Shown here: positions 1 to 9,607 of the stretch, piece by piece | How the letters are laid out: every line of letters starts with the position of its first letter | How positions within the stretch are numbered: position 1 is the stretch's first letter | Source: Laspinema palackyanum D2c | GTDB lineage: Bacteria; Cyanobacteriota; Cyanobacteriia; Cyanobacteriales; Laspinemataceae | DNA: 64,000 bases | Direction: 5' to 3' | Assembly: GCF_025370875.1 (NCBI RefSeq) | Contig: NZ_JAMXFD010000014.1 | Location: 62,001-126,000 of the forward strand | Position numbers and translations under genes: made by a program | Notes under the pieces: model-generated | What the model saw: only the letters and a program-made list of their open reading frames with translations | Database searches by the model: none | Told to the model about the DNA's origin: nothing

Positions 1-684
1 TTTAGCGACCCCCTCAACCATATTTCCCGTCCCATACAGATGGGTCCAGTTTGGATCCAGGTGCGACACCTGACGGGAATGCCCATTGATGAGAAAATCT
101 GGGTCAAGAACCCCCCGACTTCCTCCTATCCCGCTTGTATTGCGGTGAAAGCGGCCTCACAACAAGGCCCCGGCGTTGCAGAGTCCTATTTGCGGCGACT
201 GCGCGAGGCGGTGATGTTAGAGGGCCGCAATATAGCTCAAAGGGAGATTCTGCTAGAATTGGGGGCGGAATTGAAGCCGGAACTCGGGTTTGATGGCGAT
301 CGCTTTGCGCGGGATTTGGACCATCCCGATTCTGTAGAAGCATTCCGCCAGGACCTGAAAGAAATGCGCTATTGCGGGATTGCCCGGTTTCCCAGCATCA
401 TGCTACGCCCGAACTCGGGACGATCGCTGCTGATGATGGGATATCGACCCTATTCCGTCCTGCGAGATGCCATCGCCCAAATTGCACCGGATCTCGAACC
501 TGAGCGATCGGTCACCGATGCGATCGCATATCTCACCCATTGGGAAACCATCACCGTTCCCGAGCTGGCCGTTGCCCTTAATCTGAATATAGAAGCAGCA
601 ACCATCCTGCTTGATGAAGCAGTCCACCGGGGACAACTGGAAAAAGCCGGGTTCCTGTATCGCAACACTGGGGGACCGGCTTAA
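1..684 (+). CDS. DsbA family protein (FrnE-like), 5' partial
   Basis: The reading frame is open from base 1, so the real start lies outside the window; the ATG at 40 is internal. The product resembles the C-terminal part of DsbA-family (Thioredoxin_5 / FrnE-like) predicted disulfide isomerases: a segment WVKNPPTSSYPAC followed by an all-helical insert and the return strand with the FPSIMLRP cis-proline loop typical of the thioredoxin fold. The last 60 residues look like a small winged-helix tail. The CxxC active site, if present, would be upstream and cannot be seen. The stop overlaps the stop of the convergent metallophosphoesterase gene by 4 bases. Family assignment is fairly secure; substrate unknown. 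Confidence 0.7.
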   Translation, partial: FSDPLNHISRPIQMGPVWIQVRHLTGMPIDEKIWVKNPPTSSYPACIAVKAASQQGPGVAESYLRRLREAVMLEGRNIAQREILLELGAELKPELGFDGDRFARDLDHPDSVEAFRQDLKEMRYCGIARFPSIMLRPNSGRSLLMMGYRPYSVLRDAIAQIAPDLEPERSVTDAIAYLTHWETITVPELAVALNLNIEAATILLDEAVHRGQLEKAGFLYRNTGGPA

Positions 685-2246
685 ATCATAAACGCTTCCC
701 CCTGGCGATCGTGCCATTGATGGTGAGTTCGTTCGGAAATCAGGGGTTGTATCCGCAACTTCAGGGGAGACCCCTCCAGGACATCAACACGCAAAAAGGA
801 GTAGGGGCGCTCCTTATGGGAACCCCGACCCTTGCGCCCGAGAAACAATTTTGATCGGGCCACCAGGCGTTCCTCCTCACTTTCGGGGAACATCTCCTTT
901 AAGTCCGAACCCTCCTCTCGCTGACGGCGCAAACTATATCCGCTACCGCCACAGACAATCCAATTAATATGGGAGTCTGCGTGTCCCGTATCTCCCGTTT
1001 GTAAATACTCCAGACAGTGAGCATGACCCGTCAGTACCAGGTCCACAAGGGGTCGTCCTTGGGTTTTGTCCCCCACTTCCTGCGCCACTTGATCTAAAAC
1101 CCACCGGAGTTGACGGCGAATGGCAAGGGTCTGACCTTGGTCCCATTTGGTTTCCTCGGTCACATAGGGGGGATGGTGGAAATACAGGATTCGTCCCCGC
1201 ACTTCCTCCGTGTTCCAAGAGTGAATCAGCCGTTGTTTGAACCAATTCAGTTGTTCAATATCGGTGACGGTGTTTTCATTGGATTCCAGTTGTTTCTCAA
1301 TATCGAGTTGCATTTCTTCGATCTGCTCTAACTTCGTTTCGAGATCATCGAGTTGCTCGGCATGATGGGGATTATCGGGGTTAAATTCTTTCGATCGCGT
1401 GGTGAGTTCGACCTCCTGCTGTTCCAATTCATCCCGGCGTTTTTCCAGCAATTGCCGGTATTGATGCCCTTCTTTGGTGTCAGGAAGGGGGGGTGGTTCA
1501 TTAAAGGTATTGGAGTCTAGGGCAAAAAAGTCGATGCCACCATAGCGAAAGGTATAATAGCGATTCGGTAATCGGGTAAACTCGCCGGGTTGATATCGTA
1601 AACAGCGTCCGGTGTCGGTTTGGGCGGTGTAATGGCGATCAAAATGAGCGCCGAGTTGGAAGTCGGGAATGTCCTTGAGGTAGTCGAGAAAGGCTCGGGC
1701 GTAAGCTTTACCTTGCTCAGAACCATGCCATCCCACATCGAGATTGAAGTGGCCTCGCAGCAGATGGCGCAAGGGTTGGGCCGCTTGGGCGATCGCCCCG
1801 TACAATAGGGGGATGTCGTAGTAATCGTGGTTACCCGGGACGGGGAGAATCGGCAGTTTGAACACCATTTTGTTGTAGGCAATGCGATCGGGATGTTCTC
1901 CACCTACGATAAATTCCCGATAGGGTTCGATGAAGTTTTGGGGGTAATATTCGCTAGAACCTACGAGATAAATCACATCGCCGGTATGGAGAATAAAGCG
2001 GCAGTTGTCCTGGTGTTGGAGCATCTGTTTGGCGAGTTGGCGTTGGGGGTTGTTTTTGATGTGGCGTCCGGATCCGCTATCCCCAATGACCAAAAAGGAA
2101 AACTCGCGATCGCCTGATTTCCCGTCATCGAGCTCAAAGCGGGTGCGATCGATCCCTTTAGACAGCGGCAGGGGATGTTGCGATCGCAATCGGGTTTTCA
2201 TTTTCTCTATTTTAACCGCCGTCGTGGGATCCGAGACGAATTTCAT
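681..2246 (-). CDS. Calcineurin-like metallophosphoesterase
   Basis: 521 residues. All signature blocks of the calcineurin-type metallophosphoesterase fold are visible in order: GDSGSGRH, GDVIYLVG, GNHDYYD, FHHPPY and GHAHCLEY, which supply the Asp/Asn/His ligands of a two-metal centre. Between the GNHD and HHPP blocks there is a long glutamate/lysine-rich stretch (about residues 255-330) that should form a coiled coil and is unusual in single-domain members. No signal peptide is seen, so a cytoplasmic phosphodiesterase or phosphatase is likely. The ATG is preceded by AAGGAG. The gene ends tail to tail with the DsbA-like gene. Substrate cannot be told from sequence. Confidence 0.85.
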   Translation of the reverse strand: MKFVSDPTTAVKIEKMKTRLRSQHPLPLSKGIDRTRFELDDGKSGDREFSFLVIGDSGSGRHIKNNPQRQLAKQMLQHQDNCRFILHTGDVIYLVGSSEYYPQNFIEPYREFIVGGEHPDRIAYNKMVFKLPILPVPGNHDYYDIPLLYGAIAQAAQPLRHLLRGHFNLDVGWHGSEQGKAYARAFLDYLKDIPDFQLGAHFDRHYTAQTDTGRCLRYQPGEFTRLPNRYYTFRYGGIDFFALDSNTFNEPPPLPDTKEGHQYRQLLEKRRDELEQQEVELTTRSKEFNPDNPHHAEQLDDLETKLEQIEEMQLDIEKQLESNENTVTDIEQLNWFKQRLIHSWNTEEVRGRILYFHHPPYVTEETKWDQGQTLAIRRQLRWVLDQVAQEVGDKTQGRPLVDLVLTGHAHCLEYLQTGDTGHADSHINWIVCGGSGYSLRRQREEGSDLKEMFPESEEERLVARSKLFLGRKGRGSHKERPYSFLRVDVLEGSPLKLRIQPLISERTHHQWHDRQGEAFMI

Positions 2247-2695
2247 AACTCCTTAATTCCTGTGGATTTATATTTTTTCTGCGGTTTCGATCGTAGCCCT
2301 ACCCACAGACAAAGCACATCTACCGAAATATAGAAGCAGGCATCCGATCGCCTAAGTTGCGGGTATTCGCAGGCCACCCCGAATCGCCCTTAAGTGGGAC
2401 AGAAACTAGGCTCACAATGAGCGGTGTTAGTCACTTGGGCCAGTGAGCCCGATGTGATGCAAATAAGTACGCCGTTCAAACCGACTCTCTTGGCGTTGGG
2501 GGCTGTCCTCAAGGAGAGACCCTCCCCTTGTCTATTCCTTTAGATAGTTGACAGCACTTGAAACTCTCGGATACAAGCATAATAGTGAAGCGTGGAAAAC
2601 TTGGGCAGGGAGGGCCTCCCCAGTGTCCAACAAACGATGGAATCCGTAAGTTCAGATGACTTATCCCTGTAGCGAATCCATGAAGAGGTTAAACC
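2247..2695. other. Intergenic region with structured segment
   Basis: About 450 bases without a credible gene. The right half (roughly 2400-2690) is rich in short self-complementary stretches, for example GGGC-CAGTGA-GCCC near 2440 and G-rich and C-rich runs near 2510-2540 and 2605-2625 that could pair. It directly precedes the broken glycosyltransferase. It could be a leader RNA or the decayed end of an insertion element; neither is demonstrated. Confidence 0.3.
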
Positions 2696-3685
2696 ATGCC
2701 GGAGATTTCTATTATTATTCCTGCCTATAATGCGGAATCGACCATTATAGAAACAATTGAATCAGTTTGACAGCAAACGTTTACTGATTTTGAAATCCTC
2801 CTGATTAATGATGGATCGCTAGATCGCACCCAAACCTTGGTAGAGGCTATTCCCGACCCGCGTGTACAGGTTTTTACCTATCCCAATGGTGGCGTTTGTA
2901 CTGCCAGAAATCGGGGAATTTCCCTGGCAAAGGGAAAATATATTGCTTTTCTTGATGCCGATGACTTATGGACCCGAGATAAGTTAGAACTGCAATGGGC
3001 GGCCCTCCAGGAAAATTCCCAAGCAGGTGTGGCTTATAGTTCCACTTGTTTGATGAATATGAATTCTCATCAAGGGTTTCCTACCTTTCATCCGACAGGG
3101 ACAGCGGAATGGGGGGGGAGAGTGTATGAAAAGTTATGAGTGCAGAATTTTATTCATAGCGGATCTAATCCTTTAATTCGTCGAGAGGCGATCGCCTCCG
3201 TGGGTGAATTTGATATCGCCTGTGCTAGTTCTGCGGACTGGGACTATTGGCTACGACTGGCGAATAATTGGCCCTTTGTTGCCGTGCCAAAATACCAAAT
3301 TCTGTATCGGCGAAGACCTGGATCAATGTCATCGGATGTGGAACGGATCAAACGAGAATCTTTACTGACACTGGACAAAGCGTATGAAGCAGCACCCCCA
3401 GAATTAAAACCCCTTAAAAGAGAAACTTTGACTAATTTTCATAAATATTTTGCAGAACTTTATTTAGAGCAAATCAATGATGAGCAGGCTGTTCAGAAAG
3501 CTCGCCAGCATTTACAAGAAGCGATTTCCATCCAACCCAAAATTTTCGGGGAACGCTCAACCCAAAGACTGGCTATGCGTTTGCTGATTAAACAAATATT
3601 CCCCCAGTCCCTAGCTAATTACCTGTTGCAGTCCATCCGAAAATCTCTGACGATATCAGACCCTAGGTTAACATCCTCGTCTTAA
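2696..3685 (+). pseudogene. Family 2 glycosyltransferase interrupted by two TGA codons
   Basis: One reading frame from the ATG at 2696 (AGAGG 8 bases upstream) aligns end to end with the two intact glycosyltransferases downstream, but contains in-frame TGA at 2768-2770 and 3137-3139. Around the first, the frame reads IESV-stop-QQTF where the paralogues have SVQNQTF or SVQTQTY. Around the second it reads YEKL-stop-VQNF where they have ADLLIKNF and ADLLLTNF. There is no frameshift and the GT-A core is otherwise preserved: IIIPAYNAE, the DGS nucleotide-binding segment and the FLDADDLW metal-binding DxD motif. TGA is a normal stop elsewhere in the window. Best read as a recently inactivated copy; read-through is the alternative. 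Confidence 0.8.
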
Positions 3686-3774
3686 ACTCAATTCTGGGAA
3701 GACTAGCCTACAATTATCCGATTTTTTAGAGGATATTTGTTACCCCCAAAAAAAAAATAAGAATTAATTGGTGT

Positions 3775-5049
3775 ATGATTTCCAAAAAAATAAAGTCTAT
3801 ATTTTCAGGAGAATATATCCGAAATGTCGGCTGGTTGGGGGGAGCCGAATTGTGCAATCGCGTCTTTCGTTTAGCCACAACGGTTACCCTAGCGCGGACC
3901 TTTAGTACAGAAGACTATGGACTGATGGCGATCGTTTATAGTGTGGTCGAATTAGCCAATGTCTTTACCCTGCGGCAAGGGATTGGGGCGAAAATTATTC
4001 AAGCCGATCGCCAAGATATCCAAGTGATTAGCAATACCTCCTACTGGCTAAACTGGATGTTATGTATTTTCATCTTTTTTGCCCAGGCGATCGGGGCTTT
4101 TGTTATTTCTAAATTGTACCACAATGACCGCTTAATTTTACCCGTCACCACCGCAGGCATCATTTATCTCATGATGCCGCTTTATTTAATTCATTCTGCC
4201 CTGATTCAACGCCAAAATCGTCTCAAAATCATTGCCTTATGTAATGGTATCCAATCCTTCTTGTCAAATATTATTACCGTAACTTTAGCTTTAATGGGGT
4301 TTGGAATCTGGGCGATCGTCTGGCCAATGGTTTTAACCACCCCCGTCTGGATTATCATAAGCTGGAAATATCAATCATGGCGGCCTCCGACCTCTTTTAA
4401 ACTCACCCAGTGGCAAGAAATTACTACCTTTGGCGGCAATCTGTTAGGCATTGAACTCTTGGGACGGGTGAGGGGAAGCCTCGATTACCTAATTATTGGA
4501 CACTTCCTGGGCATCGATGCCTTGGGACTCTACTATTTTGCCTTTAATGCGGGATTAGGCATTAGCCTAAATGTTATCAATGCCTTTAATTCCGCACTTT
4601 TCCCTTATTTTTGTCAAGTTCAAACTCAACTGGCTCAACTGAAACACCGCTTTTGGAGTAGTCTCAAAAAAACTTATCTCGTGATCACCCCTTTGATTCT
4701 ATTACAGGCCAGTTTAGCCCCCTTTTATGTTCCCATCATTTTTGGAGAACAATGGAAACCCGCTATTCCCATTTTAATCCTAATATGCTTATCAGCCCTG
4801 CCTTTATCCTTAGCAATTTCGTGTTTTTATCTCCTCAATGCCACAGGTAGACCGCATATTAGCCTGTACTGGAATATCGGATTCACCCTCTTGTTTGCCC
4901 TGTTTATTTTAGTGGCAGTTCAAGGGGGAATTGTCTGGGTCGCTGTGGCGGTGTTGCTGTATCAGTTTGTAACAGTTCCTCCTTTCATGATGTGGTGTCT
5001 TAACTATGTATTTAAAAACCAGGTTAAGGCTTCCAACTCCCCCTCATAA
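3775..5049 (+). CDS. Wzx-type oligosaccharide flippase
   Basis: 424 residues, strongly hydrophobic, with about a dozen predicted membrane segments and the N-terminal pattern of polysaccharide flippases of the MOP superfamily (RNVGWLGGAELCNRVFRLATT, then the tract TFSTEDYGLMAIVYSV). It should move lipid-linked sugar units across the inner membrane. It lies between glycosyltransferase genes, which fits a cell-surface or extracellular polysaccharide locus. No Wzy polymerase or Wza/Wzc export genes are seen in the window, so the locus is either partial here or supplied in trans. No clear ribosome binding site precedes the ATG. Substrate unknown. Confidence 0.85.
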   Translation: MISKKIKSIFSGEYIRNVGWLGGAELCNRVFRLATTVTLARTFSTEDYGLMAIVYSVVELANVFTLRQGIGAKIIQADRQDIQVISNTSYWLNWMLCIFIFFAQAIGAFVISKLYHNDRLILPVTTAGIIYLMMPLYLIHSALIQRQNRLKIIALCNGIQSFLSNIITVTLALMGFGIWAIVWPMVLTTPVWIIISWKYQSWRPPTSFKLTQWQEITTFGGNLLGIELLGRVRGSLDYLIIGHFLGIDALGLYYFAFNAGLGISLNVINAFNSALFPYFCQVQTQLAQLKHRFWSSLKKTYLVITPLILLQASLAPFYVPIIFGEQWKPAIPILILICLSALPLSLAISCFYLLNATGRPHISLYWNIGFTLLFALFILVAVQGGIVWVAVAVLLYQFVTVPPFMMWCLNYVFKNQVKASNSPS

Positions 5050-5085
5050 GTCCATGAATAGTCCCTTTAATTGGAGGCTTCAAAA

Positions 5086-6027
5086 ATGCCAATAATTTCC
5101 ATCATCATCCCGGCTTATAACGCCGAAACAACTATTTTAGAAACTTTAAATTCGGTTCAAAATCAGACCTTTTTGGATTGGGAAGCGATTGTCATAGATG
5201 ATGGTTCTACCGATTGCACCAGGCAGATTGTCAATGGAATGAACGACCCGAGAATTCAGGTATTTTCCTATCCCAATGCTGGGGTAGCGATGGCCCGAAA
5301 TCAAGGACTTATGAAGGCAACCGGAGACTATATTGCCTTTCTGGATGCCGATGATTTATGGATTCCCGATAAATTAGAACTGCAACTGAGGGCTTTACAA
5401 GACCATCCCGAGGCAGGAGTTGCCTATAGTTGGAATTATTACCAGTATGAAAATCCATCGGATTCTTATGCGGATATTTCCCAAAGGTTTGAAGGCAACG
5501 TTTATGCAGATTTGTTGATTAAAAACTTTCTTCAAAATGGGTCAAACCCTTTAGTAAGAAAAGAAGCGATCGCCTCGGTGGGACTCTTTGACCCCACCAT
5601 CAAATCTTGTGAAGATTGGGACTATTATTTACGACTGGCCCGCAACTGGCCCTTTGTTTTAGTCCCAAAAGTCCAAGTGATCTATCGACAATCTTCCGAT
5701 TCCGTTAGTTCTAATATTGAAGTCATGGAGGATTATCTGTTGCTGTTAATCAATCGCACCTTTGAATCAGTCCCTCAAGAATTAAAGCCGTTGAAAAAAC
5801 AAAGCATCTCCTGGGTTTATAAATATGTGGCGCATCACTATTTTACCCGAAAAAATATCACTTTTACTCAATTGCAATTAGTGGCAAAAAATTTGATGAA
5901 AGCCGTTCTTTTTTATCCCCCTCATTTTGGGGATGAGTACACTCAGTATATGGCAAAAGGAATTATGGACCGCTTTATAGAAAAACTCCAAAAACGACTC
6001 GGTTTTCTCAAACCGGCTAAATTTTAA
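5086..6027 (+). CDS. Family 2 glycosyltransferase
   Basis: GT-A fold glycosyltransferase of family 2, 313 residues. The N-terminus carries IISIIIPAYNAE, then VIDDGST and FLDADDLW (the DxD-type metal/nucleotide-sugar site), and mid-protein the acceptor-side segment CEDWDYYLRLA. The ATG at 5086 is preferred: GGAGG at 5073-5077 sits 8 bases upstream, whereas a start at the TTG at 5071 would place that ribosome binding site inside the coding region. The product is cytoplasmic or membrane-associated and probably adds a sugar to a lipid-linked precursor exported by the flippase 36 bases upstream. It is a close paralogue of the genes at 2696 and 6091. Donor and acceptor unknown. Confidence 0.88.
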   Translation: MPIISIIIPAYNAETTILETLNSVQNQTFLDWEAIVIDDGSTDCTRQIVNGMNDPRIQVFSYPNAGVAMARNQGLMKATGDYIAFLDADDLWIPDKLELQLRALQDHPEAGVAYSWNYYQYENPSDSYADISQRFEGNVYADLLIKNFLQNGSNPLVRKEAIASVGLFDPTIKSCEDWDYYLRLARNWPFVLVPKVQVIYRQSSDSVSSNIEVMEDYLLLLINRTFESVPQELKPLKKQSISWVYKYVAHHYFTRKNITFTQLQLVAKNLMKAVLFYPPHFGDEYTQYMAKGIMDRFIEKLQKRLGFLKPAKF

Positions 6028-6090
6028 GGGACCCTACTCCTTCCATTTTTTACTAAACCCACTGTAACTTTTGAATTCAATTTAAAAACT

Positions 6091-7029
6091 ATGTCAACAA
6101 TTTCCATCATCCTCCCTGCCTACAATGCCGAACAAACCCTCATCGAAACCATAGAGTCTGTTCAAACTCAAACCTATTCCGATTGGGAACTTATCGCCAT
6201 TGATGATGGTTCGACTGATAATACCCTCAACCTCCTCAAGGAAATTCAAGACCCCCGGATTCAAGTCTTTTCCTATCCCAACGGGGGAGTTTCTATGGCT
6301 CGAAATCGGGGTATTACTCATGCAACGGGAGAGTATATTGCTTTTCTGGATGCCGATGATTTATGGACCGAGGATAAATTAGAGCTACAATTAGCCGCCT
6401 TAAAAAACAATCCCCAGGCTGGAGTTGCGTATAGTTGGGTGGTGTATTTTAACCCGGAACGAAACCAGCGATATCCGAGTATTCCCCTCCATTTTGAAGG
6501 GAATGTTTATGCGGATTTATTACTCACTAATTTTTTGGCAAATGGTTCCAATCCCTTAATTACCCGAGAAGCGATCGCCTCGGTGGGAGAGTTTGATTCC
6601 GCCTTCCCCCACTGTGCCGACTGGGACTATTATCTCCGTCTCGCTGATGAATGGCCGTTTGTGGTGGTTCCCAAACATCAAGTTTTCTATCGCCAATCTT
6701 CTGGGTCAATGTCTTCCAAAGTGGATGATATCGAACACCAACTTTTGAAGATGTTTGACAAACATTTTACCACAATTTCTCCTGTGGAATATCATCGCCT
6801 ACAACCTCAAAGTTTAGCCTCGGTGTATCAATATTGCGCTCACAAATATTTGGAATATGAACGCGATCGCACCGATGTAGATCAAGCAGTCCAGAAATTA
6901 ACCAAAGCCATTCGCCTACATCCTCCAGTTTTTTTTAATGACTATAACCGATCGCTCGTCCGATGGTTGGTGAAGCGGTGGATTGTCACTCGCATTTCCC
7001 CCCGTCCCAAACCGTCAATTTTATCCTAA
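6091..7029 (+). CDS. Family 2 glycosyltransferase
   Basis: 312 residues, the third copy of the same GT2 paralogue group: ISIILPAYNAE, AIDDGSTDNT, FLDADDLW, then ADWDYYLRLA. The C-terminal third is less conserved between the copies and may set acceptor specificity. It follows the second copy by 63 bases in the same direction and ends the polysaccharide block; the next gene is convergent. The start ATG has no obvious ribosome binding site. Function as a nucleotide-sugar-dependent transferase is well supported by family; the sugar is not known. Confidence 0.88.
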   Translation: MSTISIILPAYNAEQTLIETIESVQTQTYSDWELIAIDDGSTDNTLNLLKEIQDPRIQVFSYPNGGVSMARNRGITHATGEYIAFLDADDLWTEDKLELQLAALKNNPQAGVAYSWVVYFNPERNQRYPSIPLHFEGNVYADLLLTNFLANGSNPLITREAIASVGEFDSAFPHCADWDYYLRLADEWPFVVVPKHQVFYRQSSGSMSSKVDDIEHQLLKMFDKHFTTISPVEYHRLQPQSLASVYQYCAHKYLEYERDRTDVDQAVQKLTKAIRLHPPVFFNDYNRSLVRWLVKRWIVTRISPRPKPSILS

Positions 7030-7079
7030 CAGTCCAGAAAAACCCACCCCCGATGACCACCTCATGTGATATCATTGAC

Positions 7080-9302
7080 TTAAAACTCCAGGTTGGCACA
7101 GAGGAAGGCGATCGCACTTTCCCATTGCACCGTTTGATGGAGAAGATGACGCTGGAATGCTTCCGCCACTGCCTGCACCTCACTCCCTGAGAGCATCTGT
7201 GCCAATCGGTCCCCATAGCTGGGTTTTTCCGACTTGGAGGGAGTAAACCAGCGCTCAAGCATGGCAGAAGTAATCTGTAATTCCTGGTGCGATCGCTCGA
7301 TTTGCAACTGCACCTGAAACCCTACAGATTCTAAATCCCGTTGCAAATCTGCGGCATCCCAATTCACCATCGGGTCCGTAGAATCTTGATAAATTGCCTC
7401 TTCTGCTGCCATCAGGCGATCGCCTAAATTTCCCTTGAGTCCTTTCCCTCCTAACAACCGATATAAACGCTGAGTATAACGTGGCAGGGTTTCCCCTAAC
7501 ACTAACCCGGACGACTCCGACAACAAAGACACCAAACTCCCGGCGATCGCCCGTTTATCCCCTTCTCGAACCAAGGCATTTCGGCCCAGGATGCGGTCAA
7601 ATTTGACCCCAGAGGCTTGTTTGTCCAGGGTTTCCCGGATGTGAGATGAAGACGCTGCCATCACCATCGGACGCATTAATTCCGGCAGGGATGCAGATTG
7701 TTCGATTAACGCTCTCACTTCCGATTCCTGACGGGCGATCGCATAAACTCCCCCTTCTGGGACTCGTCGAACTGCCTCCCAAGTGAGTAACCCACTTTGG
7801 GCGTTCAAATCCAGAATCAGATGATGCCGTTGGGGTTGTGCCATCTCAAATAGGCGATCGCGCACCTCTGTGAGGCGACTGCCGACTTGTCCCAACGTGC
7901 GCTGCAACCAGCGATCGGCAGTGCGATCGCCAGGACCATAAGTGAGAACTTCTGCCGGGGCCACCCCCACCCCTTCCACCATTGCCGCCAACTGCGCTTC
8001 CCTCCGTCGCGCCACCTGGGTGGCAATTTCTGCCTCCTTCCCCTGATTAGACGGTTGATAAAACACCTGTCCCTGCAAACTTTGGGGTAAATATTGCTGT
8101 TCCACCCAATGATCTCGATAGGCGTGAGGATACAAATATCCGGCACCATGTCCAAACCCCTTTTTATCCCGATTCGCATCCTTTAAATGGCTGGGAACCT
8201 CTGCCTCTCGTTCTTTTTCCACGGTTGCTAAGGCATCAAAAAAGGCCATAATACTGTTTGATTTAGGGGCAGTAGCTAAGTATAATGCCGCTTGGGCTAA
8301 ATGATACCGTCCTTCTGGCATTCCCACGCGATCGAAGCTTTCTGCACAAGCATTCACTATCACCACGGCATTCGGATCCGCCAGTCCAATATCCTCACTG
8401 GCTAAAATCAACATCCGCCGGAAGATAAAACGCGGATCTTCCCCAGCATAGACCATTTTTGCTAACCAGTACAGGGCTGCATCCGGGTCAGAACCGCGTA
8501 AACTTTTAATAAAAGCACTGATGGTATCAAAGTGAGCATCGCCTTCTTTGTCATATAAAACCGCCCGTTTCTGGATGGATTCTTCCGCCACCTGCAAGGT
8601 GATGTGAATCTTTCCGGTGTCATCGGGGGGCGTGGTTTCCACCGCCAATTCTAAGGCATTCAACAGCGATCGCGCATCGCCATTGGCAACATCAACCAGA
8701 TGAGCTGTTGCCTCTGGATCCAGATGGACCTGGAGATGTCCATATCCGCGATCGCTATCCCTTAAAGTTTGCTGACAAATCTGCTGTAAATCCTTGGGAG
8801 TCAGGGGAGTCAGTTGAAAAATCCGCGATCGACTAACTAAGGCTTTATTGACTTCAAAATAGGGGTTTTCTGTGGTTGCCCCAATCAAAATAACCGTACC
8901 GTTTTCTACCCAAGGTAAAAGCGCATCCTGTTGGGATTTATTAAACCGATGCACCTCATCGACAAATAAAATTGTCCGTTGGGACGATTCCTGGCGATGC
9001 TGTTGGGCAGTTGCGATCGCCTCCCGAATCTCTTTCACCCCAGAAAGCACCGCATTAATCGCAATAAACTGAGCTTGGGTACTATTAGCAATCACCCGCG
9101 CTAATGTAGTTTTTCCCGTCCCGGGAGGACCATAAAAAATCAAAGAAGAAAGTTGATCCGCCTGAATTGCCCGACGCAACAACCGTCCTTCTCCCAAAAT
9201 ATGGTCCTGTCCAATAAATTCCTCCAAAACCCGGGGTCGCATCCGCGCCGCTAATGGTGCATCTTTCTCAAGATTTGGTTGTGTTTTTGTCTTAAATTTC
9301 AT
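7080..9302 (-). CDS. rarA: RarA/MgsA replication-associated ATPase with extra C-terminal domain
   Basis: 740 residues from the ATG at 9302; a TTG at 9332 would add ten hydrophobic residues and is less likely. Residues 1-430 are a complete RarA (MgsA) clamp-loader-like AAA+ ATPase: Walker A GPPGTGKTT near residue 58, Walker B FVDEVHRF, sensor segment GATTENP, then the tetramerisation and lid helices with SEDIGLADP. RarA acts at stalled replication forks and gaps. Residues from about 440 to the end are additional: a segment LILDLNAQSGLLTWEAV looks like motif I of a Rossmann methyltransferase but lacks the usual GxGxG. The remainder has no recognised motif. Usual bacterial RarA ends near 440 residues. 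Confidence 0.9.
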   Translation of the reverse strand: MKFKTKTQPNLEKDAPLAARMRPRVLEEFIGQDHILGEGRLLRRAIQADQLSSLIFYGPPGTGKTTLARVIANSTQAQFIAINAVLSGVKEIREAIATAQQHRQESSQRTILFVDEVHRFNKSQQDALLPWVENGTVILIGATTENPYFEVNKALVSRSRIFQLTPLTPKDLQQICQQTLRDSDRGYGHLQVHLDPEATAHLVDVANGDARSLLNALELAVETTPPDDTGKIHITLQVAEESIQKRAVLYDKEGDAHFDTISAFIKSLRGSDPDAALYWLAKMVYAGEDPRFIFRRMLILASEDIGLADPNAVVIVNACAESFDRVGMPEGRYHLAQAALYLATAPKSNSIMAFFDALATVEKEREAEVPSHLKDANRDKKGFGHGAGYLYPHAYRDHWVEQQYLPQSLQGQVFYQPSNQGKEAEIATQVARRREAQLAAMVEGVGVAPAEVLTYGPGDRTADRWLQRTLGQVGSRLTEVRDRLFEMAQPQRHHLILDLNAQSGLLTWEAVRRVPEGGVYAIARQESEVRALIEQSASLPELMRPMVMAASSSHIRETLDKQASGVKFDRILGRNALVREGDKRAIAGSLVSLLSESSGLVLGETLPRYTQRLYRLLGGKGLKGNLGDRLMAAEEAIYQDSTDPMVNWDAADLQRDLESVGFQVQLQIERSHQELQITSAMLERWFTPSKSEKPSYGDRLAQMLSGSEVQAVAEAFQRHLLHQTVQWESAIAFLCANLEF

Positions 9303-9350
9303 TATCCCAATTAAAACCAATAAAAACACCAAATAAAGTCATTCTCTTAA

Positions 9351-9555
9351 GTTCGTAGTAACGACTTCAGTCGTTCCCTTAAGTTCGTAGTAACGACTTC
9401 AGTCGTTCCCTTAAGTTCGTAGTAACGACTTCAGTCGTTCTCTTGCACAATACCCCTTTGATCCCCCCAACCCCCCTTAAAAACGCCAATCGGCTTTTTA
9501 GAATATTTCACGACTGAAGTCGTTCTCTTCGTTCGTAGTAACGACTTCAGTCGTT
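9351..9555. repeat. Cluster of interspersed hairpin repeats
   Basis: Three copies of a 25-base unit (GTTCGTAGT followed by the core AACGACT-TC-AGTCGTT, sharing one base) stand at 9351, 9383 and 9415 with a strict 32-base period. An inverted core is at about 9510-9524 and another forward copy at 9531-9555. The core is a perfect hairpin with a two-base loop. The same unit recurs near 21.3-21.7, 36.3 and 41.2 kb. Spacers of 7 bases rule out CRISPR. It occupies the region between rarA and the next minus-strand gene. Confidence 0.9.
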
Positions 9556-9607
9556 TCCGGCACAAGAATCCTGCAAGTTGCAAAATATCAACCCCGATAA
9601 TCAGAGT

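Noticed and set aside
2696-3685. Selenocysteine or recoded UGA protein
   Set aside because: Paralogues have Gln and Leu at these positions, not Cys, and no SECIS-like hairpin was seen; nonsense mutation is simpler.
9351-9440. CRISPR-like direct repeats
   Set aside because: Spacers are only 7 bases and identical, and units recur elsewhere singly; this is the interspersed hairpin repeat family.
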